A stretch of DNA of 26,908 bases from Clostridia bacterium (GCA_017396865.1 JAFQKO010000101.1:1-26908), one strand, 5' to 3'; counted from the first letter of the stretch, positions 14,581 through 23,890 are shown. Notes: generated by a model from the letters alone, not told the origin. Made by a program: numbers and translations.

Positions 14581-16207
14581 ATGCCATTTTCAGTTTGCCG
14601 ACGCCTGCTTCCTCATATACGTAGCCAAAGAGCTTACCATCCTCCCCATAAAGGGTGAAGGTGCGCTCCCCCGTTTGCTCTGCGGTAAGCGGCTCCAGCG
14701 CATTTTCTTGCTCATGGTAATAGTACAGCTGCGCAAAGCCGTCAATCCGATTGGCCTCATAATTCCAGCCCGCATAGATATGCTCGGATTGCAGCGGCGT
14801 TACGTACGGAACATTCAGCGTGCCGCAGCGGTTACGCAGCAGGCCCGTGAGTGCCCAATCGCTTTCGGTACAGCCGTGGATATGCTCATGCCAATAAAAG
14901 TTCTGATCCTCCAGAAAGCTCGGCTTCAGCCCTAAAATTCCAATCTTTTGCTCCGCATCCGAAAGCTCGGCCGCAGCAACGATTGCATCCGCAACCCGCT
15001 GATCGTCCTCATAGGTCTCTTTATAATCATGCAGTTCCGAGACCACCGCAACGCAAAACACCAACGCCAAGCCTGAGGCGGCCACCGCCAAGCGCGCATT
15101 CTTTCCTCGCAGGATCCACCGCAAAATAAGATCACCGATCAAGGCGAAGCCCGCAAAGCTGCAAACGGTACCGCGCAGCGAGAACCAGGGGTTGGCCAGC
15201 ACAAAAAACACCGAGATCGGCGCCACCGCCAGCAAAAAGCCGACCAAAAGCGCCCACCAATCCTTACGGCGCACCGCAGACTCCTCCCGCTCCCGCATCG
15301 CCGCATACCACAAAAGGATGCAAAGTCCGATCAGCAGCAGCGCAAAAAGGATCGCTCCATCCTGCCACATGATCTGCAGGCCTCTCCAAAAGCCCTTAAA
15401 CAAGGTATAAAGCCCGCCGCTTGAAAAGGCGGAACGAAGCTGATCCAGAACGTTTGGCAAAAAGGATTTGAAATAATCGGGGGCAGTGGGCAGCATCAGC
15501 TCCGAACGCGATGCATAAACACCGCTTTGAGGCAGCAAGGAAATCAGCATGAAATACAGCCCCATATTCAGCGGTGCGGCCAACCCCCACAGGCTTTTCC
15601 GCTTACAATCGCGGTAGTTCAAGATTGCAATCAGCACAAACAAGGTGACCGAAAACAGCATTGCCTGCTCATAATAGCAGCAGCTCAGGAATTGCACCAA
15701 AATTGCGCCCAAAAGACACGGCCATCTGCCGCCGTCAAAGTACCGTTGCAGCAGCCAAGCGCCGAGCGCGGCAAAAAATATGCCGCAAATAATTCGTGAG
15801 GAAGCGCTGACCCAATAAAGCCCCTCCATTCCCAGCGGCAGCAGGGCAAAGAGGACAACGAAGACCCAGCCGGTGCCGAAATGGCGCTTAAACACACCCT
15901 TCAGCAACAATGCAGCCGACGCATAAAGGCCCGAAAGGATTGCCACAGCGAGGATCATCAACGGATAAAAGCCCGACCACACGTAGAGATCGCTCAGCCC
16001 TGCCGCAGGGCGGGAAAGCAGCATGCCCATTTTCATAACGGGCTCCCAGAGGCTATCGTAGAATTGGGCATTATTATAATATTGAATATAATCGTCGAGC
16101 TGATAAAAGTATTGAAAACCGTAGTACAGATATCGGCCGAACACCACTGCAAAAACCGCAAGCCAGGGCAGCAGGATCGGCCAATACCGTTTAAACCGCT
16201 CTTTCAT
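14579..16207 (-). CDS. Multi-pass membrane protein, probable GT-C type glycosyltransferase
   Basis: 542 residues with about ten or eleven hydrophobic segments followed by a C-terminal region of about 140 residues that is probably outside the membrane. Just after the first membrane segment comes YQLDDYIQYYN (D38, D39), the position and type of acidic motif expected of GT-C enzymes that use lipid-linked sugars. No closer family was recognised. A role in cell-surface polysaccharide decoration is a guess supported by the upstream penicillin-binding protein gene. The ATG at 16207 follows GGGAG by six bases. It lies 51 bases behind the PBP gene, with a hairpin between. Confidence 0.7.
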   Translation of the reverse strand: MKERFKRYWPILLPWLAVFAVVFGRYLYYGFQYFYQLDDYIQYYNNAQFYDSLWEPVMKMGMLLSRPAAGLSDLYVWSGFYPLMILAVAILSGLYASAALLLKGVFKRHFGTGWVFVVLFALLPLGMEGLYWVSASSRIICGIFFAALGAWLLQRYFDGGRWPCLLGAILVQFLSCCYYEQAMLFSVTLFVLIAILNYRDCKRKSLWGLAAPLNMGLYFMLISLLPQSGVYASRSELMLPTAPDYFKSFLPNVLDQLRSAFSSGGLYTLFKGFWRGLQIMWQDGAILFALLLIGLCILLWYAAMREREESAVRRKDWWALLVGFLLAVAPISVFFVLANPWFSLRGTVCSFAGFALIGDLILRWILRGKNARLAVAASGLALVFCVAVVSELHDYKETYEDDQRVADAIVAAAELSDAEQKIGILGLKPSFLEDQNFYWHEHIHGCTESDWALTGLLRNRCGTLNVPYVTPLQSEHIYAGWNYEANRIDGFAQLYYYHEQENALEPLTAEQTGERTFTLYGEDGKLFGYVYEEAGVGKLKMA

Positions 16208-16225
16208 AGTTTCTCCCATTTTCAA

Positions 16226-16253
16226 CAAATGCCCATCCTAAGATGGGCATTTG
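16226..16253 (-). terminator. Hairpin between the PBP and membrane glycosyltransferase genes
   Basis: A 12-bp perfect stem CAAATGCCCATC/GATGGGCATTTG with a ctaa-type loop but only a short T-tract. It may be a partial terminator that lowers expression of the downstream gene. Confidence 0.7.
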
Positions 16254-16258
16254 TTCGT

Positions 16259-18649
16259 TTATTCAGTCGAGGAGTCTTCCCCTTCGCCTTCTCCTTCCCC
16301 TTCACCGGGTTTCTCCGGCTCAGGCTCAGGAACGATTGGATCGATATTCGGCTTATCCGAAGGATCATCGACAGGGTCATCCGGCTTCGGCACGATGGGG
16401 GTATCCACGCCGGGCGTCTGCTCCCCTTCACCGTTGCCGGGAAGCTCACCGGGCTCGCCCTCCACCACGCCGCAAACGTCGCACGGGGCAGCGGGCGGGC
16501 TGACCGCATAGCAATTACCGCTCACCGTTTCTTCGCAAAGCTCGGTGGCAAGCTTACCGCTCTCCACACAGCAGGTATAGGATGCCATACCTGCGGTGGT
16601 GGTATAAAGACTCTTATAAGGCAGATCCTCATGAACCACCTGCATCACCCGTTTCCAGGTTACGGCAGCGGGGTTGTTGCCGCTCCAATACACCGTGGCG
16701 GGCTTATCATAGCCAAACCAAACCGCTGCGGTATAGTAGCCGGTATAGCCGACAAACCAACGATCCTTATCGTCGTCGGTCGTACCGGTCTTGCCGCCGA
16801 TATCGGCGCCCCTAAACCGCGCAACGGTACCGGTACCAACCTCGGCTGCGTTTTTCAGCATCGAATTCATAACACCTGCGGTGCTCTTTTCCATCGCCGT
16901 ATTGGATTGAATATGATTCTCCAAAATCACGCGGCCGTTTTGATCGCAGATCTTGGTAAAGGTATAAGGCTTGATATAGGTACCCTCGTTCGGGAAGGCT
17001 GCGTAAGCGGCCGTGATTTCCTTCACGCTGATGCCCTTGGTCAGGCCGCCAAGCGCCATTGCCTGATCGTTTTCATCATGATTGGAGCCGGGCTTGAGGG
17101 TGGTAATGCCCAGATTATTCTGCAAGAAATTAAAGGCTACGCTTGCACCCAGCGCATTATTGACCCGAACCGCCACCGTATTGGTGGAGCGAGCAACTGC
17201 CTGCTGAACGGTCATATACTTTTCGGTACCGGGACCGTTATAGTTTTTCGGCCACCAATTACCCTTGGAATTCTTGCGAACACCCATATCCTGAACCATC
17301 AGGCCGGGCGCAACCCGCGCACCGTCGATCTCCACTTCATATTCGATGGCGGGGGCGTAGGTTCCGATCGGCTTCATGCAGGAGCCGGGCTGGAAGTAGG
17401 ATTGCGTTGCACGGTTCAAGCCCAGCGCTGTTTTCTTTTCGCCGATACCGCCCGCCATAGCAACGATTGCGCCGGTTTCGTTATCGATGATTACCATTGC
17501 GCTTTGAGGGGATTCACCGTATTTTGAGGTGATTTTGGGGAAGTTTTCGGGGTCGTTATAATACTCCGTAACGACCTTTTGCACGTCCATATCCATTGTG
17601 GAATAGATCTGCACGCCTTCGGAATAGAGCAGCTTATAGGCATACGACTCGCTATAGCCCTTCTCATTTACCAATGCATCGATGGCATCCAAAATAACCT
17701 GATCCACAAAGTAGCTGTTGACCTCAGCTCCTTCCTCGACCTTCATCTCACCCTTAAAGAGCGCCAGCTTTTCATCCTTGGCAGCCTTATGCTCCTCCTC
17801 GGTGATCTTACCCAGCTCCAGCATCTTATTGATGACCAGGCGGGCACGCTCCTCGTTCTTTTCGGGATTGGCGACCGGGTCATAAAGGGAGGGATACTTG
17901 GTAATGGATGCAATGCTGGCGCACTCCAGCAGCGAAAGCTCATCCAAATTCTTTCCGAAATAAACCTCTGCCGCCGTTTGAACGCCGTAACAGCCCTGCG
18001 ACAGATAGATGGTATTGAGGTAAACCTCTAAAATCTGATCCTTGGTATATTCCCGCTCCAGATACCATGCGCGGCGGATCTCCTGCACCTTTCGGGTAAC
18101 GGTTTGCTCATCGTCACCCGTCAGGTTTTTAATCACCTGCTGGGTGATGGTGGAGCCGCCAAAGGTGGAGCCGCTGGAGGGGTTAAAGAAATTCAAAACC
18201 GCCGCCAACGTTCGCTTAACGTCAACACCGCTGTGTTCATAGAAGCGTTCATCCTCGATGGCAATAAACGCCCAGCGCAGTTGATCGGGTACGTCCTCGA
18301 TATCAACCCACTTACGGTTCTCATTGGAGTGCAGCGTTTCGGCTTCAACAGGCTTGCCGTCCTTCATGGCGTAAACAACCGAGGTATACTCCAGAGAGCT
18401 ATCCACCAAGGAAAGGTCGAATTCATCATCCACGTAGACAAACGCAAACCAGCCGAAGGCGATCACGACGAAGAAGCCGGTAAGCATCATGGTGAGCACA
18501 AGACCCCATAAAACCTTACGGGTAATGACCCACCAAAGAGGTGCTTTTTTCTTTTCCTTCGGAGCGGCAGATTCCTCTGCTTCCCCTTCCTGCACCTCTG
18601 CTGCCTTACGGCGAAATATTTTATTCCAAAGCTCTTTGATCTTATCCAA
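16259..18649 (-). CDS. Class A penicillin-binding protein (transglycosylase/transpeptidase)
   Basis: Bifunctional peptidoglycan synthase of 796 residues. A basic cytoplasmic N-terminus is followed by one membrane anchor at about 43-70, the GT51 transglycosylase domain (EDERFYEHSGVD, GGSTITQQ, RRAWYLE, then YLNTIYL) and the transpeptidase domain with S423-x-x-K426 in PGSCMKP, STN, and K620-T-G. A short cysteine-rich stretch and a Pro/Glu/Gly tail of about 85 residues (EPEPEKPGEGEGEGEGE) end the protein; the tail probably lies in the cell wall. The start is TTG 18649 behind AAGGAG. It heads the operon that runs into the GT-C-like gene. Confidence 0.95.
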   Translation of the reverse strand: MDKIKELWNKIFRRKAAEVQEGEAEESAAPKEKKKAPLWWVITRKVLWGLVLTMMLTGFFVVIAFGWFAFVYVDDEFDLSLVDSSLEYTSVVYAMKDGKPVEAETLHSNENRKWVDIEDVPDQLRWAFIAIEDERFYEHSGVDVKRTLAAVLNFFNPSSGSTFGGSTITQQVIKNLTGDDEQTVTRKVQEIRRAWYLEREYTKDQILEVYLNTIYLSQGCYGVQTAAEVYFGKNLDELSLLECASIASITKYPSLYDPVANPEKNEERARLVINKMLELGKITEEEHKAAKDEKLALFKGEMKVEEGAEVNSYFVDQVILDAIDALVNEKGYSESYAYKLLYSEGVQIYSTMDMDVQKVVTEYYNDPENFPKITSKYGESPQSAMVIIDNETGAIVAMAGGIGEKKTALGLNRATQSYFQPGSCMKPIGTYAPAIEYEVEIDGARVAPGLMVQDMGVRKNSKGNWWPKNYNGPGTEKYMTVQQAVARSTNTVAVRVNNALGASVAFNFLQNNLGITTLKPGSNHDENDQAMALGGLTKGISVKEITAAYAAFPNEGTYIKPYTFTKICDQNGRVILENHIQSNTAMEKSTAGVMNSMLKNAAEVGTGTVARFRGADIGGKTGTTDDDKDRWFVGYTGYYTAAVWFGYDKPATVYWSGNNPAAVTWKRVMQVVHEDLPYKSLYTTTAGMASYTCCVESGKLATELCEETVSGNCYAVSPPAAPCDVCGVVEGEPGELPGNGEGEQTPGVDTPIVPKPDDPVDDPSDKPNIDPIVPEPEPEKPGEGEGEGEGEDSSTE

Positions 18650-18686
18650 TGCAATCGCTCCTTGAAATCTATACTAATTCAATATA

Positions 18687-18715
18687 ATTATACCAAACAA
18701 TTCGCAATAATGCAA
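18687..18715 (-). promoter_or_regulatory. Promoter of the class A PBP gene
   Basis: On the minus strand TTGCAT (18715-18710), a 17-base spacer and TATAAT (18692-18687), about 40 bases before the TTG start. It lies just after the end of the upstream gene at 18739. Confidence 0.85.
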
Positions 18716-18738
18716 GGTTTGGCAAGAAATTTCACAAA

Positions 18739-19587
18739 TTAACGCACCCGTCCGCTGCGGCGGTCGCAATAGAGCCGCCAGCCGCTTTCCACCAGCTCGG
18801 TTGCATAAACGGAGAAGGGTCGATGCCGCTTCCCAACCCGCCGCGCAAACCATCCGAAAGAGAGCAGGGTGAGCAGAAAAAAGGTGGCATAGCGCAGATA
18901 AAAAAGCATCGTTTTGATCAGATTACCGCGGATCGCCAGCCGCCCGACCCGAATCGCCTGCAAAACCCGCACCTCAGGATAGCAGAGCAGCACGTATTTA
19001 CAGAGCACGTATCTTAAAAAAACGATAAAAAAGCCGATCAGCACACCGCACCACAGCAATACCGAAAGCAAAATCAAATAAGGAGAACGCAGCATAAAGG
19101 CACTCGCCTCTGCAAAGGGATTACCGCCGACAGAAAAGACGTTTTCGCCCGACAATACCAAAAATGCAAAAAACAGCCCCACCTCCGCCAGCGCTCCCGC
19201 CAAAAGGAGCAGCAGCCGTTCCCAATAGGTCAGAACCTTTTTCACAAGGGTGAGCAACGCCGCCTTGCCGAGGGCAAGCGGATGCCGAAACAGAAAAAAC
19301 AGCTCCGAAAAACGCGCCTCGCCGCGCGCCGAGCGTATAAAATATCGCGATATGCCGAAGGAAAAGGGGGCATATATAAAGGAAGAAAGCACCAACACCG
19401 CCACGGTGGAGATATAAAAGCCACGGTGCAGACCACCGCGAAAGGCGGCGTAAAAATCGCCGTTGATCTGATACAGAAAAATACCGCCGACAATGAGCAA
19501 AATCAATGCAACAAAAACCAATGCGGTCATTGCTGCATAAAACACACCGCGGCGCTCAAAAAAATAAGGATTCTTTCGTTTCATCAT
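18739..19587 (-). CDS. Unrecognised multi-pass membrane protein
   Basis: 282 residues with about five or six long hydrophobic segments, a basic N-terminus (MMKRKNPYFFERRG) and a basic C-terminus. I recognise no family; it resembles in general plan the small integral membrane proteins of unknown function common in Clostridia. The start is unusual: ATG-ATG at 19587/19584 directly abuts the T-run of the terminator of the upstream lipoprotein gene, and no ribosome binding site is visible. Either translation is leaderless, or it depends on terminator read-through, or the true start is internal (for example the in-frame ATG at residue 20). No promoter of its own was found. Confidence 0.65.
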   Translation of the reverse strand: MMKRKNPYFFERRGVFYAAMTALVFVALILLIVGGIFLYQINGDFYAAFRGGLHRGFYISTVAVLVLSSFIYAPFSFGISRYFIRSARGEARFSELFFLFRHPLALGKAALLTLVKKVLTYWERLLLLLAGALAEVGLFFAFLVLSGENVFSVGGNPFAEASAFMLRSPYLILLSVLLWCGVLIGFFIVFLRYVLCKYVLLCYPEVRVLQAIRVGRLAIRGNLIKTMLFYLRYATFFLLTLLSFGWFARRVGKRHRPFSVYATELVESGWRLYCDRRSGRVR

Positions 19588-19625
19588 AAAAAAATGTGGG
19601 GATGTGCTGTTTTAGCACATCCCCA
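19588..19625 (-). terminator. Intrinsic terminator after the lipoprotein gene
   Basis: A 12-bp perfect stem TGGGGATGTGCT/AGCACATCCCCA, 5-base loop, then CA and seven T on the minus strand. The last T is the base before the next gene's ATG. Confidence 0.93.
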
Positions 19626-19641
19626 ATAATTCACTTGTAGT

Positions 19642-21657
19642 TTAGAAATTGAACAAGATCGTTGCAGGCAGCAAGCAAGTATTCAAAATGCTTACGATGC
19701 TACCGGACTCAACCACGCCCTCGATAGAGGTACTGGGAGCGCCGTCTACCCAACCGCTCCAGGTCGTCTGGATGGAGGGATTGTAAACGGAATCGATTGC
19801 ATTCTTATGATACATAGGAGCAACAACCAGATCAGCTCTGTCATTGAACAGGATCAAAGAAATGTAGTTGGAACGCTCGTTGGTGTAGTTGTTCGGGTTG
19901 GGAGTGGTGATACCGCCCAAGCCTGCGTTACCGTTGTTTGCGCTGTAGATGTAAGCGCTGAAGTTGGGATAAGCAGCGTTTACGTCGGCAGCCTTCTCAG
20001 CCCAGCCGCGGATGAAGGATACACCGATGTTCTCCTTCATATCCAAATAACGCTCCTGCTGCTCAGCAGTCATCTCAGCGATCCATGCATCTTCGTTCTC
20101 ATTCTGCCAAATCTTGGTGTACTCTTCGGCAACACGGAGAGCAACGGAAGGATTCTGGCAGGTCTTCATAACGGCAAAGCCGCCGACCCAACCTGCAACA
20201 GGGGTCTTGATCTGCTTTACGTATGCAGGATCCTCTGCGCCTTCCTTATCGGCGGTCAGAGTATCGTTGAAGGTAGCTTCATCCATTGCACGGTAAGCAT
20301 CTTCCTGGGTTTGAGCATAGGGATAGCCAACGAAATCCCAGCTGCCGCCGGTCAGCTTGGCATAGTCCTTAATGGTTACGATATCGGAGGGCTCGCAGCC
20401 AACAAAGGAATAAGACTTCACGGTGTCGGAGCCACTATAATAATTGAAGAGTTTCTCGTAAACGGTGCCATCCTCATAGTCTGCAGCATCCACAAATGCG
20501 CCGACAAAGTTCTTGGAATCTACACCCTTGGTGTTCCAGTACCAATCCTGGACCATGTTAACGCCATCGTTAACGGTGGTGGGCAGGTTGATGTTTGCCT
20601 TACCGGTGGTAGAGTCGATCAGGAAGCCGGCGGTATCAGACATACCGTACCAGATATCCAGACCCTCAAGTGCATCGATCTCGGATGCGATACCAACGTT
20701 GGTGCCCTTGGTGCTGGCCTTCAGCATTTCGTTGAATGCCTTGATGCCCCAGGTACCGTTGTTGTACATTGCGATAGGATCGGTTACTGCGATCTCACGA
20801 TACTCAACAACCTCGTTATTAACAGTTTCCTTGGAGGCAGCCAGGGTAGCGGCTTCGATAGAGTCGGTGTTATAAGCCAGCAGGTAGGGAGCACCGATAC
20901 CGGCAGCTACGTAGTAGTTGATGGTGGACTCATCCAGAGCATCCTGCACGTAGAACTTATGGGAGAGAGCGGTGGAGAAGGTTCCGAGCTCATCGCCCAG
21001 CTCGAAGTTCACAAAGCTGTTGATGGGCTGCGTGTAAGCGTGAACGTCGCCCCATACGGAGTTATCCACGTACATCAGATCCACGCTGTCGCCGGAAAGA
21101 ACAGCCTTACGGCAAGCAGCGGTGTAAGCAGAGCCGGTGCCGCAACGACGAACGTTTACGGAGCAACCGTACTGAGCAACCATTGCCTCAACTGCCGCAT
21201 TCTCGTCCTCAATGGGGAAATCATCGGGAACCATGATCTTCACGGTTCTGCCGTTGAGCAGCTCATCGCTGACGCCGGTGGCGCTGTTTGCAATGCCGTT
21301 CGCTTCCTGATTGGCAGTCATCAAGCTGTTGATCTTGGTGAGCAGGGCAACTGCGTCATAGGTAGAGGTGAACGGAGTATAAACGGGATCGGGCTCGGGT
21401 TCGGGCTCATCGTCGCCGTTGTCACCTTCGTCGTCCTGGGTATTATCCAAAGAAGGATCGTAATATTCCTTATCAACCATATCCTCGGGAATACCCTCGT
21501 ATTTATAGGTGTTCTCTTTCAACAGATCGGCTAACTTACCGCTGATGTCCAAACCGTTGTTCACAGCGCCCTTCGGACGGTTGACGAAGTTACAGCCGGC
21601 GAGAGCCACCAGCATAACCATCACCAAAACAACGGCCAAAATTCTTTTGAAATTCAT
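19642..21657 (-). CDS. Large extracellular solute-binding-type lipoprotein
   Basis: 671 residues. A lipoprotein signal peptide (MNFKRILAVV, then a lipobox VALAGC with Cys22) is followed by a short region, then an acidic, Pro-rich linker (DDEGDNGDDEPEPEPDP, about 70-90), then a long domain that reads like a family 1 extracellular solute-binding protein: VKIMVPDDFP, SVDLMYVDNSVWGDV, NYYVAAGIGAPYLLAYNTD, YNNGTWGIKAFNEML. Such proteins capture sugars or oligosaccharides for ABC importers. No permease or ATPase genes are near, so it is an orphan. The start at 21657 has AGGAGG 7 bases upstream. It has its own promoter and terminator. Confidence 0.85.
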   Translation of the reverse strand: MNFKRILAVVLVMVMLVALAGCNFVNRPKGAVNNGLDISGKLADLLKENTYKYEGIPEDMVDKEYYDPSLDNTQDDEGDNGDDEPEPEPDPVYTPFTSTYDAVALLTKINSLMTANQEANGIANSATGVSDELLNGRTVKIMVPDDFPIEDENAAVEAMVAQYGCSVNVRRCGTGSAYTAACRKAVLSGDSVDLMYVDNSVWGDVHAYTQPINSFVNFELGDELGTFSTALSHKFYVQDALDESTINYYVAAGIGAPYLLAYNTDSIEAATLAASKETVNNEVVEYREIAVTDPIAMYNNGTWGIKAFNEMLKASTKGTNVGIASEIDALEGLDIWYGMSDTAGFLIDSTTGKANINLPTTVNDGVNMVQDWYWNTKGVDSKNFVGAFVDAADYEDGTVYEKLFNYYSGSDTVKSYSFVGCEPSDIVTIKDYAKLTGGSWDFVGYPYAQTQEDAYRAMDEATFNDTLTADKEGAEDPAYVKQIKTPVAGWVGGFAVMKTCQNPSVALRVAEEYTKIWQNENEDAWIAEMTAEQQERYLDMKENIGVSFIRGWAEKAADVNAAYPNFSAYIYSANNGNAGLGGITTPNPNNYTNERSNYISLILFNDRADLVVAPMYHKNAIDSVYNPSIQTTWSGWVDGAPSTSIEGVVESGSIVSILNTCLLPATILFNF

Positions 21658-21713
21658 GTGCATACCTCCTGAAAATTGGCTAAACTACAAGATATATATA
21701 ATATATCGGTTAT

Positions 21714-21742
21714 AGTATAACATACCCTCAGCCGTACTTCAA
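21714..21742 (-). promoter_or_regulatory. Promoter of the solute-binding lipoprotein gene
   Basis: On the minus strand TTGAAG (21742-21737), a 17-base spacer and TATACT (21719-21714). It is followed by an AT-rich leader with alternating TA (near 21690-21705) before the AGGAGG site. Confidence 0.8.
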
Positions 21743-21804
21743 GAGAAATTTTAGAATTGGTTATTTTTCACAATTTTAATTCCGCATTTTTGTGCAACAT
21801 TTCT

Positions 21805-21993
21805 TCAAGATGCTTGAACCTTGGCGCGGCTGATCAGATAGCGCAGGCGCATCTGCAGCCCCAAAAGCTCATAGCTGAGCGCATCTGCCAGCAGCGGCTC
21901 ATTGATCAGCGCCAGCTTCGTTTCAAGGTTGGAGATCCGCTGCTTCAATTCCGCCAGCTCCTCCTGCACGGTATACGGTTGCCGTTTCTTCAT
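21805..21993 (-). CDS. Small DUF2508-like protein
   Basis: A 62-residue, probably helical protein. The C-terminal half (NEPLLADALSYELLGLQMRL, then RYLISRAK) fits the DUF2508/YaaL pattern 'DP.LID..IY.L.A...RY.YL...AK'. Residues 10-35 form a likely coiled coil. No function is known for the family. AAAGGAAGGG lies upstream of the ATG, supporting a real gene. It is divergent from the leucine-rich-repeat gene. Confidence 0.7.
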   Translation of the reverse strand: MKKRQPYTVQEELAELKQRISNLETKLALINEPLLADALSYELLGLQMRLRYLISRAKVQAS

Positions 21994-22092
21994 CGTTCGC
22001 CCTTCCTTTCCTTGCAGCCTGATTGCCGCTCACTACTGTTATTGACCTTATTCCCGATTCTATGCATATTTTAAAGGAAATAATACCACATC

Positions 22093-22121
22093 TTGAAAAA
22101 TCGAAACGCATATTGTATAAT
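22093..22121 (+). promoter_or_regulatory. Promoter of the leucine-rich-repeat surface protein
   Basis: TTGAAA (22093-22098), a 17-base spacer and TATAAT (22116-22121), then AAGGAGGG before the ATG at 22156. Confidence 0.88.
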
Positions 22122-22155
22122 AATATAAAATATAACCGAAGGAGGGCGATCCGTT

Positions 22156-23889
22156 ATGTCCGACCGCTTGCCGAATTGGCTGAAAAACAGATGGGTGATC
22201 GGCGGAATTTCATTTTTGAGCTCCGCGCTGGTCTGCCTCTTAATCTACATATTTGTATTACAGGGATTCCTTGCCACTGTTCTGACCGACCAAGGCATCG
22301 CCGCCTTAGAGGAAGGAAACTACGTAACGGCAACAGAAAAATTCGCCTCGGCGCTCTCGCTGAAGGATGATCGGGAAGAGATCTACCTGAACTATGCCAA
22401 AGCGCTGATCGCCTCGAAAAAATACAAGGAGGCTGCCGAGCTGATTGATCAGGGCATCGACCGCATCAGCGGGTCTGTTGATCTCTACCTGTGCCGTGTG
22501 GAAGCGCTGGTATCGGAAGGCAAGATCGGTGAAGCTGCCGATTTTCTGGATAACATCAAGGATTCCTACATCAACAAAGAGCTGCAGGATCTGCGGCCGG
22601 GCGACATCGGCTATTCCCCTACCAAGGGCAGCTACGACACCTCCCAGCGAGTGACCATGACGGTGCGGCCCAACGAAACGATTTACTACACCCTCAACGG
22701 CTCCACACCAACCCTTTCCTCCCCCATCTATACCGAGCCGATCACGGTGGCATCCTCTGTTACCATCCATGCCATCGCCGTGAGCAAGGACAACATGGTT
22801 TCCCCCCACCTGATCATCTCCTACGACATCGACAATGCGGAGGAAGCCATTGAATTTGAGGACGTTAAGATCGAGAAAATGGTTCGCAACGCGCTCAACA
22901 AGCCGAGCGGCAAGATCTACGGCGCCAATCTGGTGAAGATCACCTCCCTGACCAACGACGGCGTTTCCGGCGACGTTGAAACGCTGAAGGATCTGCAATA
23001 CATGCCGAACCTGAGCACGCTGACGCTGGACAACGAAATGCTGATCGAGGACTATACCCCGCTGGCCGGCCTGACAGGGCTATCCTATCTTTCCATGGCC
23101 AACTGTGCCCTTTCCAACAACGAGCTTGCGCTCCTGAATTCCTGCACCAATCTGGTGAAGCTCAACCTGCGCGGCAACGACATCACGTCGCTGGCCGCTC
23201 TCACTGCGCTGACCAAGCTGGACGACCTGAATCTTTCGAACAACAACATTGCCTCGATCAACTCCATCGCGACTTTCACCGAGCTGGTTTCGCTGGATCT
23301 TTCCCACAACGCGATCCGCAGCATTGCGCCGCTTTCCGCGCTGGTTAATCTGGAAACGCTGATCCTTTCCGGCAACGACGAGATCAAGCTGGATCTTGCT
23401 CCGCTTGCCTCCCTCAGCGCCTTGGTCGAGCTGAATCTGAGCGAAACCGATCCCGTTGATCTGAAGGCGATCAAGGATCTGCCCAACTTGGCAAGCGTTA
23501 ACGTTTCGGATTGCGGCCTGACCTCCTTGGATGCCTTCAACGGCTTCAAATCGGCCACCTGCATCATCGCCGAGGAAAACGACGTTGAATCCCTTGCCAC
23601 CTTCACCAAGCAGGTAACAGAGCTGAATCTCAAGGACAATCCCATCACGGATATCTCCCCCCTTGCCAAGCAAGCCGAGCTGATCGAGCTTTCACTCGGC
23701 GGCTGCAGCAAGCTGAGCGATATTTCCGCCCTTGCCGGCCATAAAAACCTGATCGTGCTGGACGTTACCGACACCAAGGTGACCGACGCTTCCGCCCTGA
23801 AAGATTGCCCCGCGCTGCGGCAGCTTTATTGTGAGTCCGAGTGCAACACAAGCGCACTTTCCTCTGCCGTTTCCATTACCCACGGCTAA
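22156..23889 (+). CDS. Membrane-anchored TPR / chitobiase-C-like / leucine-rich-repeat surface protein
   Basis: 577 residues in four parts. A membrane anchor (about 14-37) has a short basic cytoplasmic N-terminus. TPR-like helices follow (about 40-150: GIAALEEGNYVTATEKFASA, AKALIASKKYKEAAELIDQG). Next is a beta domain of the CHB_HEX_C type (about 155-225: YYTLNGSTPTLSSPIYTEPI). Last come 12 or so leucine-rich repeats of the internalin type (about 255-570: LVKLNLRGNDITSLAALTAL, LDDLNLSNNNIASINSIATF). No sortase motif is present, so the N-terminal helix holds it at the cell surface. The LRR part would bind a protein or glycan partner; which one is unknown. It is monocistronic. Confidence 0.9.
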   Translation: MSDRLPNWLKNRWVIGGISFLSSALVCLLIYIFVLQGFLATVLTDQGIAALEEGNYVTATEKFASALSLKDDREEIYLNYAKALIASKKYKEAAELIDQGIDRISGSVDLYLCRVEALVSEGKIGEAADFLDNIKDSYINKELQDLRPGDIGYSPTKGSYDTSQRVTMTVRPNETIYYTLNGSTPTLSSPIYTEPITVASSVTIHAIAVSKDNMVSPHLIISYDIDNAEEAIEFEDVKIEKMVRNALNKPSGKIYGANLVKITSLTNDGVSGDVETLKDLQYMPNLSTLTLDNEMLIEDYTPLAGLTGLSYLSMANCALSNNELALLNSCTNLVKLNLRGNDITSLAALTALTKLDDLNLSNNNIASINSIATFTELVSLDLSHNAIRSIAPLSALVNLETLILSGNDEIKLDLAPLASLSALVELNLSETDPVDLKAIKDLPNLASVNVSDCGLTSLDAFNGFKSATCIIAEENDVESLATFTKQVTELNLKDNPITDISPLAKQAELIELSLGGCSKLSDISALAGHKNLIVLDVTDTKVTDASALKDCPALRQLYCESECNTSALSSAVSITHG

Positions 23890-23890
23890 T

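Noticed and set aside
16251..16511. A plus-strand Ser/Pro/Gly-rich open frame
   Set aside because: It is the complement of the PBP's repetitive Pro/Glu/Gly tail.
15881..17527. A 548-codon open frame on the plus strand
   Set aside because: It lies opposite the PBP and GT-C genes and reads as low-complexity His/Arg/Gly-rich protein; no ribosome binding site or family motif. It is a shadow of the real minus-strand genes.
19807..21534. A 575-codon open frame on the plus strand
   Set aside because: Complementary to the solute-binding lipoprotein, with no family motif; the minus-strand protein has a lipobox, promoter and terminator.
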